Positions 8,428-17,122 of a stretch of 39,394 nt of DNA are shown here, piece after piece. The stretch is from JAAYKS01 sp964479435 (GTDB lineage: Bacteria > Bacillota > Clostridia > Saccharofermentanales > UBA5734), in assembly GCA_964479435.1 (NCBI GenBank), contig CAYZME010000006.1, forward strand, positions 1-39,394. Direction: 5' to 3'. The notes under the pieces were generated by a model. That model saw nothing but the letters and a program-made list of their open reading frames with translations, made no database searches and was not told where the DNA came from. Numbering within the stretch: position 1 is the stretch's first letter; every line of letters begins with the position of its first letter. A program made the translations under genes and the position numbers.

Positions 8428-9066
8428 TTACGAGGGGAGGAGCAGTCCGGAGATGTTGCCGATCACCGCTTTGCCGATCAGTTTGTGGTCGAGAATCTTC
8501 CACTCGCCGTCGACCACCTTCAAATCCAGGCGGACTGTGTGGGTAATATACTCACCACGGGTCGCCGCGGCGGCGGTCTCCAGGGCCTCTGTCACCACTT
8601 CCGTGATCAGGCGGTCCTGGGTTTCGGGCACCTGGTTCATCGCGTCAAAAGCGACGGCGGTCAGCTGCCCTTCGAGCGTAGATAAGTCGGCGATGGTGAT
8701 CTCAACCGCCACCACCGCGCGTTCGTTCGTGATCTCCGACCCTTTGACCCGATAGGTCATTTCCCGCCAGATTTTTGCGAGCGATTCCTCAAACAAGATC
8801 AGCAGTTCTTCGTCTTGCGAAGGCAATTGGGAGGCGCGCCCGCTGAGCAGCCAGTCGCCTTCGACGGTCGGGTGCGCCAGATAGCCGTTACCGGCCGCCA
8901 CATCCAGGTTGCGGACGGTGTCCAGATACGCCGCGACCGCCGCGGAAGGGCCGCTGGGGCCGGACGCCGAACAGGCGGTAAGCGACAGCAGCAAAAGCAG
9001 GGCGAGCAGGAATACGCCGAACCCGGGTCGCGGCCCGGTGCGTGCGCGATTTCGGTTGTCAAGCAT
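8428..9066 (-). CDS. Small lipoprotein of unknown function
   Basis: A 212-residue protein with a lipoprotein signal peptide: a basic N-terminus (RNRART), a hydrophobic run from about 16 to 29, and the lipobox LTAC with the modified cysteine at C32. The mature part is a mixed alpha/beta domain with the pattern of NTF2-like or DUF4878-like lipoproteins: an N-terminal helix (AVAAYLDTVRNL), a region with alternating V/T strands, and a C-terminal VRLDLKVVDGEWKILDH strand pair. The domain assignment is inference. The ATG at 9064-9066 is chosen because GCGGAGG lies 9 nt upstream and the signal peptide starts there. It lies upstream of the GH127 gene on the same strand but is separated by a repeat array, and it is divergent from the aldo/keto reductase. 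Confidence 0.85.
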   Translation of the reverse strand: MLDNRNRARTGPRPGFGVFLLALLLLLSLTACSASGPSGPSAAVAAYLDTVRNLDVAAGNGYLAHPTVEGDWLLSGRASQLPSQDEELLILFEESLAKIWREMTYRVKGSEITNERAVVAVEITIADLSTLEGQLTAVAFDAMNQVPETQDRLITEVVTEALETAAAATRGEYITHTVRLDLKVVDGEWKILDHKLIGKAVIGNISGLLLPS

Positions 9067-9086
9067 ATCAGTACACCTCCGCGGCC

Positions 9087-9095
9087 ATTCTAACA
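9087..9095 (-). promoter_or_regulatory. Putative extended -10 for the lipoprotein gene
   Basis: TAGAAT on the minus strand (9087-9092) preceded by TGT forms an extended -10 about 20 nt upstream of the lipoprotein start. The leader would be very short, with the ribosome binding site at its very 5' end. Confidence 0.35.
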
Positions 9096-9197
9096 CGCCG
9101 GCCCGCGGCAATCGTGACGGAATTGTGTCAACCGCGCGGGTGGTTTTCGTGTACTCTGGAAGCAAGGTCACGTCCATCTCACGAGCGGGAGGTATCT

Positions 9198-10139
9198 ATG
9201 AAAACCAGAGCTTTGGGCAACAGCGGCATCCGGGTGACAGAAGTGGGGTTGGGGTGTGGCGGCCATTCGCGCATCGGCCAGGCCGCCGGGCGGAGCGCCG
9301 CCGCAAGCGCGGCGATTGTGCGCCAGGCGCTGGACACGGGGATCCGGCTGGTGGACACGGCCGAGGCCTACCGGACGGAAGAAATGGTGGGGATGGCGCT
9401 TGCCGGCATCCCGCGCGACACGGTGGTCCTGTCGACCAAGGGCAGCATCCGCGCCGACGGGCAGCTCAAGCGGGCGGACGATCTCGCGGCCAGCCTCGAC
9501 GCCAGTTTGGCGCGCCTGGGCACCGATTATGTGGATATTTATCACCTGCACGGCGTGTCATGGGAGGATTACGCGTATTGCCGGGACGAGTTTGTGCCGG
9601 CGATGAAAGCATGGCAGCGTGCCGGCAAAATCCGCCTGTTGGGGATCACCGAAGCGTTCTCCGGCGATCCGGGCCACCGGATGTTGGCCACGGCGGTGCA
9701 AGACGATTGCTGGGACGTGATGATGGTCGGGTTCAATTTTCTCAACCAGTCGGCACGCGAGCGCGTGCTGCGCGCCGCGATGGTCAAAGGCATCGGCATC
9801 CTCAACATGTTCGCCGTCCGCCGCGCCCTGATCAGCCCCGAGCACCTCGCGACCTACATGGAGCGCCTGTGCGCGGCGGGGCAGGCCGACCCCGCCCGCT
9901 TTGACGCCGATCGCCCGCTGGCCGACCTGCTGGCGCGCGGCGGCTACGAAAGCCTGACCGAAGTGGCCTACCGCTTTTGTCTGGCCGAGCCGGGGATCTC
10001 GAGCGTGCTGATCGGAACCGGCAACCCGGACCACCTCGCGCAAAACCTCGCGGCGATCGCGCGGGGCCCGCTGCCCACAGCGGATCGCGAGCGGCTGATG
10101 GATTTGTTCGCGCGGGTCGACTCGGAATCCGGCAACTGA
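9198..10139 (+). CDS. Aldo/keto reductase
   Basis: A 313-residue aldo/keto reductase, an NAD(P)H-dependent (beta/alpha)8-barrel enzyme that reduces aldehydes or ketones. The catalytic tetrad is visible: D53 and Y58 in DTAEAY, K81 in LSTKGS and H118 in YHLHGV. The start MKTRALGNSGIRVTEVGLGCGG is typical of the family. The C-terminal SVLIGTGNPDHLAQNL corresponds to the cofactor-binding segment. The ATG at 9198 has GGGAGG 7 nt upstream; in-frame codons further up lie inside the divergent promoter region. It appears to be transcribed alone, ahead of a -10-like element that starts the murL unit. The substrate is unknown. Confidence 0.93.
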   Translation: MKTRALGNSGIRVTEVGLGCGGHSRIGQAAGRSAAASAAIVRQALDTGIRLVDTAEAYRTEEMVGMALAGIPRDTVVLSTKGSIRADGQLKRADDLAASLDASLARLGTDYVDIYHLHGVSWEDYAYCRDEFVPAMKAWQRAGKIRLLGITEAFSGDPGHRMLATAVQDDCWDVMMVGFNFLNQSARERVLRAAMVKGIGILNMFAVRRALISPEHLATYMERLCAAGQADPARFDADRPLADLLARGGYESLTEVAYRFCLAEPGISSVLIGTGNPDHLAQNLAAIARGPLPTADRERLMDLFARVDSESGN

Positions 10140-10154
10140 GCCGCCATTCTCGGC

Positions 10155-10160
10155 TATAAT
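10155..10160 (+). promoter_or_regulatory. Putative -10 element for the murL unit
   Basis: A perfect TATAAT followed by GGGA lies 44 nt upstream of the preferred murL start. There is no clear -35 box at the usual distance. The same TATAATGGG string recurs at 30528. Confidence 0.4.
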
Positions 10161-10203
10161 GGGAAATCAGGAATTTTCTCAGATGGAGAGCAGGCGGCGA
10201 CAG

Positions 10204-11676
10204 ATGGACCACCACACCCCCAACGAACGTTTCCTGGAATTGCGGGCGCGTTGGCCGGCGTTCCACTACGATGGCTGGACACACTCCCGGACGGACGCGG
10301 GTACGCAAATCACGTACCGTTTTGAGATCCCCGGACTGGCGGTCTTTACCCCGACATGGGTTTTCCCCGACGGCGTCGCCGGGCGCGCGGCCGTCCGCAC
10401 GCTGGATTCCGCCCGGGGCCGGCGGCTCGTGTTCGCGCTCGGCATGGTGGAGCTGGTGAGTTATTGGAAAGCGACCTGCTCGCCGACCGTCCGCGTCCAC
10501 GCCGGCTGGTTGGACGCCGCGGAGATCGCGTGGTGGAAAGATCTCTATCACCGGGGCCTGGGCGAGTTTTTTTACCGCAACGGCATCCCGGCCGACCCCG
10601 ATGCCTTTATGAATCTGGAATGCGCACCGACCGACCTCGCGGCGGCGCAACGGGACGCGCGGGACGCCGCGGCCACCTCTGCGGAGGACGCGGCCGCGCC
10701 GGGCGGCCAGCTGGTGCCCGTGGGCGGAGGCAAGGATTCGATTGTCACGCTTGAATTGCTGGCCGCGCGCCGGTCCGACAACTTCCCCTATGTCATCAAC
10801 CCCACCACGGCGGCGATGGATTCGGCCCGCGTCGCCGGCTACCCGGCCGCGCGCGTATACGTGGCGCGGCGCACCCTCCACCCGCGTTTGCTGGAGCTCA
10901 ACCGGCAGGGTTTTCTCAACGGACATACGCCTTTTTCCGCGATCGTGGCCTTTTCCGCCCAACTCGCCGCTCACCTAATGGGCTGTCACGCGATCGTCTT
11001 GTCCAACGAAGCCAGCGCCAACACCGGCAATGTTCCGGGATTGGATGTCAACCACCAGTACTCCAAATCCTTGGCGTTTGAGCAGGCGTTTCGCGCGTAT
11101 GCCCGGCGCCATTTCGGCACGGCCAGCGAATATTTCAGCCTGTTGCGGCCGTTCAACGAGCTGCAGATCGCCCGCCGTTTCGCCGCCGCGCCGCCCGCTT
11201 ACCGGGAGGTGTTCCGCTCATGCAATGTCGGCAGCCGCGAAAACCGCTGGTGCGGACAGTGCCCCAAATGTCTGTTTGTGCGCCTGATCCTGGCGCCTTT
11301 TCTGCCCGCGGATGAGCTGGACGCGCGCATCGGCCCCCTGCTGGATGACCCGGCGCGGATCCCCGACCTGGAAGCGCTGGCTGGACTGACGCCGCTCAAG
11401 CCGTTCGAATGTGTCGGCGAAGCCGAGGAGGTGCGTTGCGCGATCGAATGGACCATCCTCAACCACATTCTGGCGGGTCACACCCAACCTTTGCTGCTGC
11501 GCCATTACGCGCAACGGATGCGCGAACTCCGCGGCACGGACCCGGCCGCGTCCCCCTTTCCGCCCGCCGATATCGACGGCATGATGCGCCGCTTCCATAC
11601 CGGACACGCCATCCCCGCCGCCTTTCTGGCGCCGGTGCTGCGGATGAGAGAAGATGTTGCAAGCGATTTGGGATGA
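10204..11676 (+). CDS. murL: UDP-MurNAc-L-Ala-L-Glu epimerase
   Basis: A 490-residue homologue of MurL, which turns UDP-MurNAc-L-Ala-L-Glu into the D-Glu form after ATP-dependent activation and so replaces glutamate racemase in D-Glu supply. The PP-loop-like VGGGKDS lies at about 174-179. Other MurL-typical stretches are LLELNRQGFLNGHTPFSAIV (about 230-250), SNEASANTGN, VNHQYSKSLAFEQAF, RWCGQCPKC (349-356) and KPFECVGEAEE. The gene directly downstream is a MurD-type ligase, the arrangement known from Xanthomonas. The ATG at 10204 is preferred because the -10 element at 10155 would place the transcript start after the more distal candidate at 10159; 10183 is also possible. It overlaps the next gene by 23 nt. 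Confidence 0.9.
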   Translation: MDHHTPNERFLELRARWPAFHYDGWTHSRTDAGTQITYRFEIPGLAVFTPTWVFPDGVAGRAAVRTLDSARGRRLVFALGMVELVSYWKATCSPTVRVHAGWLDAAEIAWWKDLYHRGLGEFFYRNGIPADPDAFMNLECAPTDLAAAQRDARDAAATSAEDAAAPGGQLVPVGGGKDSIVTLELLAARRSDNFPYVINPTTAAMDSARVAGYPAARVYVARRTLHPRLLELNRQGFLNGHTPFSAIVAFSAQLAAHLMGCHAIVLSNEASANTGNVPGLDVNHQYSKSLAFEQAFRAYARRHFGTASEYFSLLRPFNELQIARRFAAAPPAYREVFRSCNVGSRENRWCGQCPKCLFVRLILAPFLPADELDARIGPLLDDPARIPDLEALAGLTPLKPFECVGEAEEVRCAIEWTILNHILAGHTQPLLLRHYAQRMRELRGTDPAASPFPPADIDGMMRRFHTGHAIPAAFLAPVLRMREDVASDLG

Positions 11677-12985
11677 GCTCAGGAACGAGCGGATTCTGAT
11701 CCTGGGTTTCGGGCGCGAAGGCCGCTCGACCTGGCGGATGCTGCGGCAAGGCCTGCCCGCCCTGCACCTGGCGATCGCCGACCGCAACCCGGTGCAATTG
11801 CCGTGGCCCGACGCGCAAACCGCCGTCCACAGCGGGCCGGATTATCTCGCGCAGGTGGGCGCGTATTCCCTCGTGATCAAAAGCCCCGGCATTTCCCTGC
11901 TGGGCACCGGCGTGCCGGCGGACGTGCCCGTCACCTGCCAAACCGATCTGTTTTTGCGCCACGCCCCCTGCCTGACCATCGGCGTCACCGGAACCAAAGG
12001 CAAATCGACCACCGCCTCCCTGATCCATCACATTTTGCGAACGGCCGGGCGCGACTCCCTCCTGATGGGCAACATCGGCGTGCCCGTGTTCGACCACGCG
12101 GGTGATCTACGGCCGGATTCCGTCGCGGTGATCGAATTGTCGTCACATCAGCTGGAATATACACGCGGCTCGCCCGACATCGCCGTGATCACCAACCTGT
12201 ACCCCGAGCACCTGGACCATTACGCGTCTTACGCGCATTACGTCGACGCCAAAATGAACATCTTGCGCTACCAGTCCGCCGGCGGCATCTGCGTTTTCCA
12301 CGCCGACCACGGGGAATTGCGGATACGCGTGCAACAAGAAGCGCGTGGCCGCCAGTTGCCGGTCGCGCTGGCCGACGCGCCGGCCAGCGGTCTGGAAAGC
12401 GCGGTCGGCCGCAACCCGCGCCTGGCCGGACGCCACAATCTGGTCAATGCCCTGCTGGCCGCCGCCGCCTGCCGTGCCGCCGGCGCGCCGGCAGCGGCGA
12501 TCGCGGCCGGGCTGGAGACCTACGCCGGCCTGCCGCATCGCATGGAGCCGTTGGGGGTATTCGGCGGCGTCCGCTTTGTCGACAACGCGATCGCCACCGT
12601 ACCGGCCGCGACGCTGTTGGCGATCGAAACGCTGGCGCCCGTCGACACCCTGATTGTCGGCGGGCTGGACCGCGGCGTGGATTTGACGCCCTTTGCCGAC
12701 GCGCTGGCCACCGCCGCCGTGCGCACGGTCGTGTGTATGCCGGATACCGGCCGGGCCATCCACGCGCGCCTGACAGACATCGGGGCACCACAGCGCGTCT
12801 TGTGGGCGGACGATCTGGAGACCGCCGTCGCGCTCTGCTACCGCCACACCCCCGCGGGGGGCGTGTGCTTGTTGTCGCCGACCGCCAGCAGCTACAACCA
12901 GTTCAAAGACTTCGAAGAAAAAGGCCGGCGCTTTCAGCAGCTGGTGCACGAATACAGCAAAGGGACACAACATGACAAAAAATGA
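11654..12985 (+). CDS. murD2: UDP-MurNAc-L-alanine--L-glutamate ligase (MurD2 type)
   Basis: A 443-residue Mur ligase of the MurD type, cytoplasmic. It joins glutamate to UDP-MurNAc-L-Ala with ATP; MurD2 uses L-Glu, leaving MurL to invert it. The N-terminal Rossmann-like domain has ILGFGREGRST (about 16-26). The ATP P-loop is GVTGTKGKST (110-119). ELSSHQLE (161-168), EHLDHY (186-191) and K200 correspond to the central-domain Mg/ATP residues. The C-terminal domain contains VDNAIATVPAA and ends in SPTASSYNQFKDFEEKG, where MurD has SPACASFDQF. The call of MurD2 rather than MurD rests on the overlap with murL and on the altered C-terminal substrate loop. It overlaps murL by 23 nt and the next gene by 14 nt, implying translational coupling. 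Confidence 0.88.
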   Translation: MLQAIWDELRNERILILGFGREGRSTWRMLRQGLPALHLAIADRNPVQLPWPDAQTAVHSGPDYLAQVGAYSLVIKSPGISLLGTGVPADVPVTCQTDLFLRHAPCLTIGVTGTKGKSTTASLIHHILRTAGRDSLLMGNIGVPVFDHAGDLRPDSVAVIELSSHQLEYTRGSPDIAVITNLYPEHLDHYASYAHYVDAKMNILRYQSAGGICVFHADHGELRIRVQQEARGRQLPVALADAPASGLESAVGRNPRLAGRHNLVNALLAAAACRAAGAPAAAIAAGLETYAGLPHRMEPLGVFGGVRFVDNAIATVPAATLLAIETLAPVDTLIVGGLDRGVDLTPFADALATAAVRTVVCMPDTGRAIHARLTDIGAPQRVLWADDLETAVALCYRHTPAGGVCLLSPTASSYNQFKDFEEKGRRFQQLVHEYSKGTQHDKK

Positions 12986-14210
12986 CCACCTGATCCTCCG
13001 CGACCTGGCCTCCCGGGTCGCCGAAATCGCCGCTCTGCCCGTGCAGGCGGAAAAACGCGAGATGTGGAAGCGGCTCAACGCGCTCCGCCCCGTGCGCCCG
13101 CTGGTGTTGATCGACGAGATCCCCTGGCATGAAATGGACGTCGACGGCTCGCTCCAGCCGCAGTGCGAAGACCCGTTCCTGCGCCAGCTCGAGACCGGCC
13201 TGCGCCGGACGCTGTACCGCTGGCGGCACCTGCCGGTCGATATGGTGGTGGAACCTTATATCGAAGTTCCGCGCGCCATCACCAGCACCGGTTTCGGCAT
13301 CCAGACCCTCGAACAAACCGCCGCCACCGACACCAGCAACTGGATCGTCAGTCACCAATACAAACCCCAGATCGAGGACGAGGCCGACCTCGAACGGTTG
13401 GTCGTACCCACTCTCAGCGAGGACCGGGCGCTCAACGAACAAAGAGAAGCACAGGCGCGCCAGGCCCTGGACGGCATTCTCGATGTGCGCATGACCGGCA
13501 TGTATGTCTACAGCACCCTGTGGGACACCCTGGTCGAGTGGATTTCTCCCGAAGAAGTCCTGATCGCGGTCGCCGAGCGGCCCGAATTTCTCGAGGCCGC
13601 GATCGACGCGTATGTGACGGTCTTCGATCGCATGCTCGACCAGGCGGAAGAGAAAAACCTCCTGGACGACACCCTGACCAACGCCCACTGCTCTTATGCC
13701 TACACATATGAGGACGAGTTTCCCCGGCACCGGCCGGGCGAAAACGTAGCGACGCGCCACTGCTGGACCGATGCCACCGCGCAGCTGTTCGGCAGCATCC
13801 GCCCCGACGACCACGACCGGCTGGAGTTCCAGTACATCCGCCGCATCTGCGCGCGCTTCGGGCGCGTGTATTACGGCTGCTGTGAGCCACTGCACGACCG
13901 CATCCACCTGGTGCGCCAATTGCCCAACGTTCGCAAAATTTCCTGCAGCCCCTGGTGCGACATCGACATCGCGGCGGAAAAAATCGGCGGCGATTACGTC
14001 GCGGTCAACAAACCCAATCCGGCCTGGCTCGCGCAGGAAAATTTCGATCCGGCGATGATCCGCGCCGACTTGCGCCGCACGCGCGCAGCGTGCGCTCGCA
14101 ACGGCACCCCCCTCGAATACATCCTCAAAGACATCAGCACCGTACAATACAAACCACAGCGCCTGTGGGAATGGGCCGACCTCGCCATGCGCGCCGTTCT
14201 GGACGGGTGA
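12972..14210 (+). CDS. Uroporphyrinogen decarboxylase-like protein
   Basis: A 412-residue protein of the URO-D / cobalamin-methyltransferase superfamily. It is not a true HemE: the HemE N-terminal substrate motif is missing. The C-terminal half has the signature of the uncharacterised URO-D-like group: VYYGCCEPLHDRIHLVRQLP (about 296-315), then RKISCSPWCDIDIAAEKIG (about 318-336) and YVAVNKPNP. Several cysteine and histidine pairs (CC, SCSPWC) could hold zinc as in methyltransferases of the fold, but this is inference. It starts inside the end of murD2 (14-nt overlap, AGGG before the ATG), so it is translated together with the cell-wall genes. Why such a protein is coupled to MurL/MurD2 is unknown. 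Confidence 0.82.
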   Translation: MTKNDHLILRDLASRVAEIAALPVQAEKREMWKRLNALRPVRPLVLIDEIPWHEMDVDGSLQPQCEDPFLRQLETGLRRTLYRWRHLPVDMVVEPYIEVPRAITSTGFGIQTLEQTAATDTSNWIVSHQYKPQIEDEADLERLVVPTLSEDRALNEQREAQARQALDGILDVRMTGMYVYSTLWDTLVEWISPEEVLIAVAERPEFLEAAIDAYVTVFDRMLDQAEEKNLLDDTLTNAHCSYAYTYEDEFPRHRPGENVATRHCWTDATAQLFGSIRPDDHDRLEFQYIRRICARFGRVYYGCCEPLHDRIHLVRQLPNVRKISCSPWCDIDIAAEKIGGDYVAVNKPNPAWLAQENFDPAMIRADLRRTRAACARNGTPLEYILKDISTVQYKPQRLWEWADLAMRAVLDG

Positions 14211-14277
14211 CGCGCGTCCCTCGTCTGCTGGCAGGAAGTTTGCAGGATGCCACGACAGGAAAACGTCAGAAAGCCGA

Positions 14278-14310
14278 AGCCGGCCCGGAGCCAGGAGCTC
14301 TGGGCCGGCT
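14278..14310. terminator. Strong hairpin between the murL unit and adhE
   Basis: AGCCGGCCC (14278-14286) and GGGCCGGCT (14302-14310) form a perfect 9-bp stem that can be extended inwards. It lies between the convergent URO-D-like and adhE genes. GTTT follows on the plus strand and a broken T-rich stretch on the minus strand, so it may serve both units. Confidence 0.65.
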
Positions 14311-14357
14311 GTTTCACATCAGGGGGCGGACTGGTATCCGCCGCACGTCGGGTCGGC

Positions 14358-17036
14358 TCAGGAAAGAACCGGCTCTTCGCCGTAGTACGCGGCTTTGTAC
14401 ACCTCCATGATCTCGCGGATCAGGGGGTAGCGGGGATTGGCACCGGTGCATTGATCCGCGTGCGCGTTTTCCGCCAGCGCCTCCAGTTTGGAAAAGAATA
14501 CCTGCTCATCCACGCCGCAGGCCTGGATCGACAGCGGCAACCCGATGCGCTTCATCAGCGAACGCACGGCCGCGATCAGTTGGACGACGCTCTCGCGGGT
14601 GTCGGAGCCTCCGACACCGATGGTGCGGGCGATTTTGGCGTATTTCTGGTCGGCCACAAACGTTCCGTACTTGGGGAACGCGGCAAATTTGCTCGGTTTG
14701 GACGCGTTGTAAGCGATCACATACGGCAAGAGGATCGCGTTGGCGCGCCCATGCGGGATCTGGTACTCACCGCCCAGTTTGTGCGCCATCGAATGGTTGA
14801 GTCCCAAAAAGGCGTTGGTAAAGGCCATCCCGGCGATACACGAAGCGTTGTGCATCTTTTCCCGGGCCAGCGGATCGGCGTCTTCGTAGGAGCGCGGCAG
14901 GTACTCGAACACCATATCGATCGCCTGCATCGCCAACCCGTCCGTGTAGTCGGACGCCATCACCGAAACGTAGGCCTCGATCGCGTGCGTCAACACATCG
15001 ATGCCGGTGTCGGCGACGGCACTGCGCGGCAGCGATGCGACAAACTGCGGGTCGATGATCGCGACATCCGGCCGCAGCGCGTAGTCCGCGAGCGGATACT
15101 TGATGTTGCCGTTTTTCCGGTCGGTGATCACCGAGAACGCGGTCACTTCCGAACCGGTGCCCGACGTCGTCGGGATGGCGACAAATTTGGCCTGCTGCCC
15201 GAGACGCGGGAACTGGAAAGCGCGTTTGCGGATATCCATAAACTTCAGGCGCAAGCCGTCAAACGATGTTTCCGGATGCTCATAAAACAACCACATCCCT
15301 TTGGCCGCGTCGATGGCGCTGCCGCCGCCGAGCGCGATGATCACGTCGGGCTTGAACTGCCGCATCCGTTCGACACCGCGCATAATCGTCTCGACATCCG
15401 GGTCGGGCTCGACGTCGGAGTACACCTCGGAATGAACCGGCACCGCCCGGCGGCGCAGATAGTAGAGGATCCGTGAAATGTATCCGAGTTTGACCATGGT
15501 CGCGTCGGTGATGATAAAGGCGCGGGAGATGTCGGGCATGTGCTCGAGGTACTGGATGGAGTCGTTTTCAAAATAGATCTTGGGCGGGATTTTGAACCAC
15601 TGCATATTGATCCTCCGGTGGGCCAGTCTCTTTTTGTTGATGAGGTTGACCGTGGACACATTGGAGGTGGTGGCGTTGCGCCCGTACGAACCACAACCCA
15701 GGGTGAGGGAGGGGGTGTTGGTGTTGTAGATGTCGCCGATGGCCCCCTGAGACGAGGGGGAATTGGCGATGACCCGGCCCACTTTCATCGCTTCTCCGAA
15801 CGCCCGGATCTGCTCCTCGTCGCTGGAGTGGATGACCGCCGAATGTCCCAACCCGCCCAGATCGAGCATTTTGACACACATCGCGAAGCCCTGCCGCGCA
15901 TCGTCGACCACGTAATAGGCCAGCACGGGTGAGAGCTTTTCCCGGGACAGAGGGTAATCCGGTCCGACGTCGTCCAGACGGGCGATGAGGATTTTGGTCG
16001 ACGCGGGCACTTCGATACCGGCCTGGGCCGCGATCCACGCGGCGGATTTGCCGACTACAGCGGGATTGACCGCCTGCTTGACCGGGTGGATGACGTATTG
16101 CGCCACCCGGGCGGTTTGCTCGGCGTCCAGGAACACACAGCCATTTTCGGTCATGCGCGTTTCGAATTCGTCTTGTTGCGCGCGATCGACGACCACAGCC
16201 TGTTCCGAAGCGCAGATCATGCCGTTATCAAACGTTTTGGACAAAATCAAATCGTTGACTGCACGGGCGACATCGGCCGTTTTGTCGATGTAGCACGGCA
16301 CGTTGCCGGGTCCGACACCCAACGCCGGCTTGCCCGCGGAATAGGCGGCCTTGACCATGCCGGCGCCGCCGGTCGCCAGGATCAGCGAGACACCCGTGTG
16401 ATTCATCAACAGATTGGTCGCTTCGACCGAGGGTTCGTCGATCCATTGGATACAGTGCCGCGGGGCGCCGGCCGCGAGCGCCGCTTCATAGAGGACGCGC
16501 GCGGATTCGCGTGAACACGCCTGCGCCGAAGGGTGAAACCCGAAAATAATCGGGTTGCGGGATTTGGCGCAGATCAGCGCCTTGAACAGCGTCGTCGACG
16601 TCGGATTGGTGACCGGCGTGACGCCGGCGATGACGCCGACCGGCTCGGCGACTTCGATATAGCCTTCCAGTTCGTTTTCATCGACGATGCCAACCGTTTT
16701 TTCGTTTTTGATCGAGTGCCAGATATATTCGGTCGCAAACATATTTTTGATAATTTTGTCTTCGAAGACGCCGCGCCCGGTTTCTTCGATCGCGAGTTTG
16801 GCCAACCGCATGTGGGCGTCCAGGCCCGCGAGGGCCATCGCGTGCACCACCTGATCGACGGCGGCCTGATCCATCTGCATATAATCCGCCAGCGCCTGGT
16901 TCGCGTTGTGGACCAGCGTGTCGATCATGAGCCGGGTATCGACCGCTTGTACGGCCGTTTTTTGCTTGGCCCGGGTTGGTTCGGGTGCGGTAACGACCGC
17001 TGTTTGAGCCTTGTTTTGACCGGCTGTTTTACTCAT
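14358..17036 (-). CDS. adhE: Bifunctional acetaldehyde/alcohol dehydrogenase
   Basis: An 892-residue AdhE, which reduces acetyl-CoA to acetaldehyde and then to ethanol with two NADH and forms cytoplasmic spirosomes. The N-terminal CoA-acylating aldehyde dehydrogenase domain (about 25-440) has the catalytic cysteine in FDNGMICASEQ and PALGVGPGNVPCYID. The C-terminal iron-dependent alcohol dehydrogenase domain (from about 470) has GGGSAIDAAKGMW and the metal-binding D/H residues in DTGIDVLTHAIEAY and GLNHSMAHKLGGEYQIPHG. Length is normal. The ATG at 17034-17036 is chosen because GGAGG lies 8 nt upstream; the TTG eight codons earlier overlaps that site. It is the last gene of the rex-hyd unit, 86 nt after the SpoIIE-like gene with no clear promoter between, so Rex control of ethanol formation is likely. 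Confidence 0.97.
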   Translation of the reverse strand: MSKTAGQNKAQTAVVTAPEPTRAKQKTAVQAVDTRLMIDTLVHNANQALADYMQMDQAAVDQVVHAMALAGLDAHMRLAKLAIEETGRGVFEDKIIKNMFATEYIWHSIKNEKTVGIVDENELEGYIEVAEPVGVIAGVTPVTNPTSTTLFKALICAKSRNPIIFGFHPSAQACSRESARVLYEAALAAGAPRHCIQWIDEPSVEATNLLMNHTGVSLILATGGAGMVKAAYSAGKPALGVGPGNVPCYIDKTADVARAVNDLILSKTFDNGMICASEQAVVVDRAQQDEFETRMTENGCVFLDAEQTARVAQYVIHPVKQAVNPAVVGKSAAWIAAQAGIEVPASTKILIARLDDVGPDYPLSREKLSPVLAYYVVDDARQGFAMCVKMLDLGGLGHSAVIHSSDEEQIRAFGEAMKVGRVIANSPSSQGAIGDIYNTNTPSLTLGCGSYGRNATTSNVSTVNLINKKRLAHRRINMQWFKIPPKIYFENDSIQYLEHMPDISRAFIITDATMVKLGYISRILYYLRRRAVPVHSEVYSDVEPDPDVETIMRGVERMRQFKPDVIIALGGGSAIDAAKGMWLFYEHPETSFDGLRLKFMDIRKRAFQFPRLGQQAKFVAIPTTSGTGSEVTAFSVITDRKNGNIKYPLADYALRPDVAIIDPQFVASLPRSAVADTGIDVLTHAIEAYVSVMASDYTDGLAMQAIDMVFEYLPRSYEDADPLAREKMHNASCIAGMAFTNAFLGLNHSMAHKLGGEYQIPHGRANAILLPYVIAYNASKPSKFAAFPKYGTFVADQKYAKIARTIGVGGSDTRESVVQLIAAVRSLMKRIGLPLSIQACGVDEQVFFSKLEALAENAHADQCTGANPRYPLIREIMEVYKAAYYGEEPVLS

Positions 17037-17122
17037 CTGATGTTCCTCCTTTTTTTCCAACTGCCGCTGAGGCAGATCGGGACATGGTATGGATTGCGTT
17101 CTTTTTACCGGGACCGGCCTGT

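Noticed and set aside
12972..14210. HemE (true uroporphyrinogen decarboxylase)
   Set aside because: HemE signature motifs are missing and the protein matches the uncharacterised URO-D-like group; no other haem genes are nearby.
14247..15476. Plus-strand open frame opposite adhE
   Set aside because: Arg/His-rich shadow without homology, covering the terminator hairpin at 14278-14310.
17037..17122. Canonical Rex site or separate promoter before adhE
   Set aside because: No TTGT...ACAA repeat, no copy of the rex palindrome and no -35/-10 pair; only a 5-bp CTGCC/GGCAG inverted repeat at 17061-17075.
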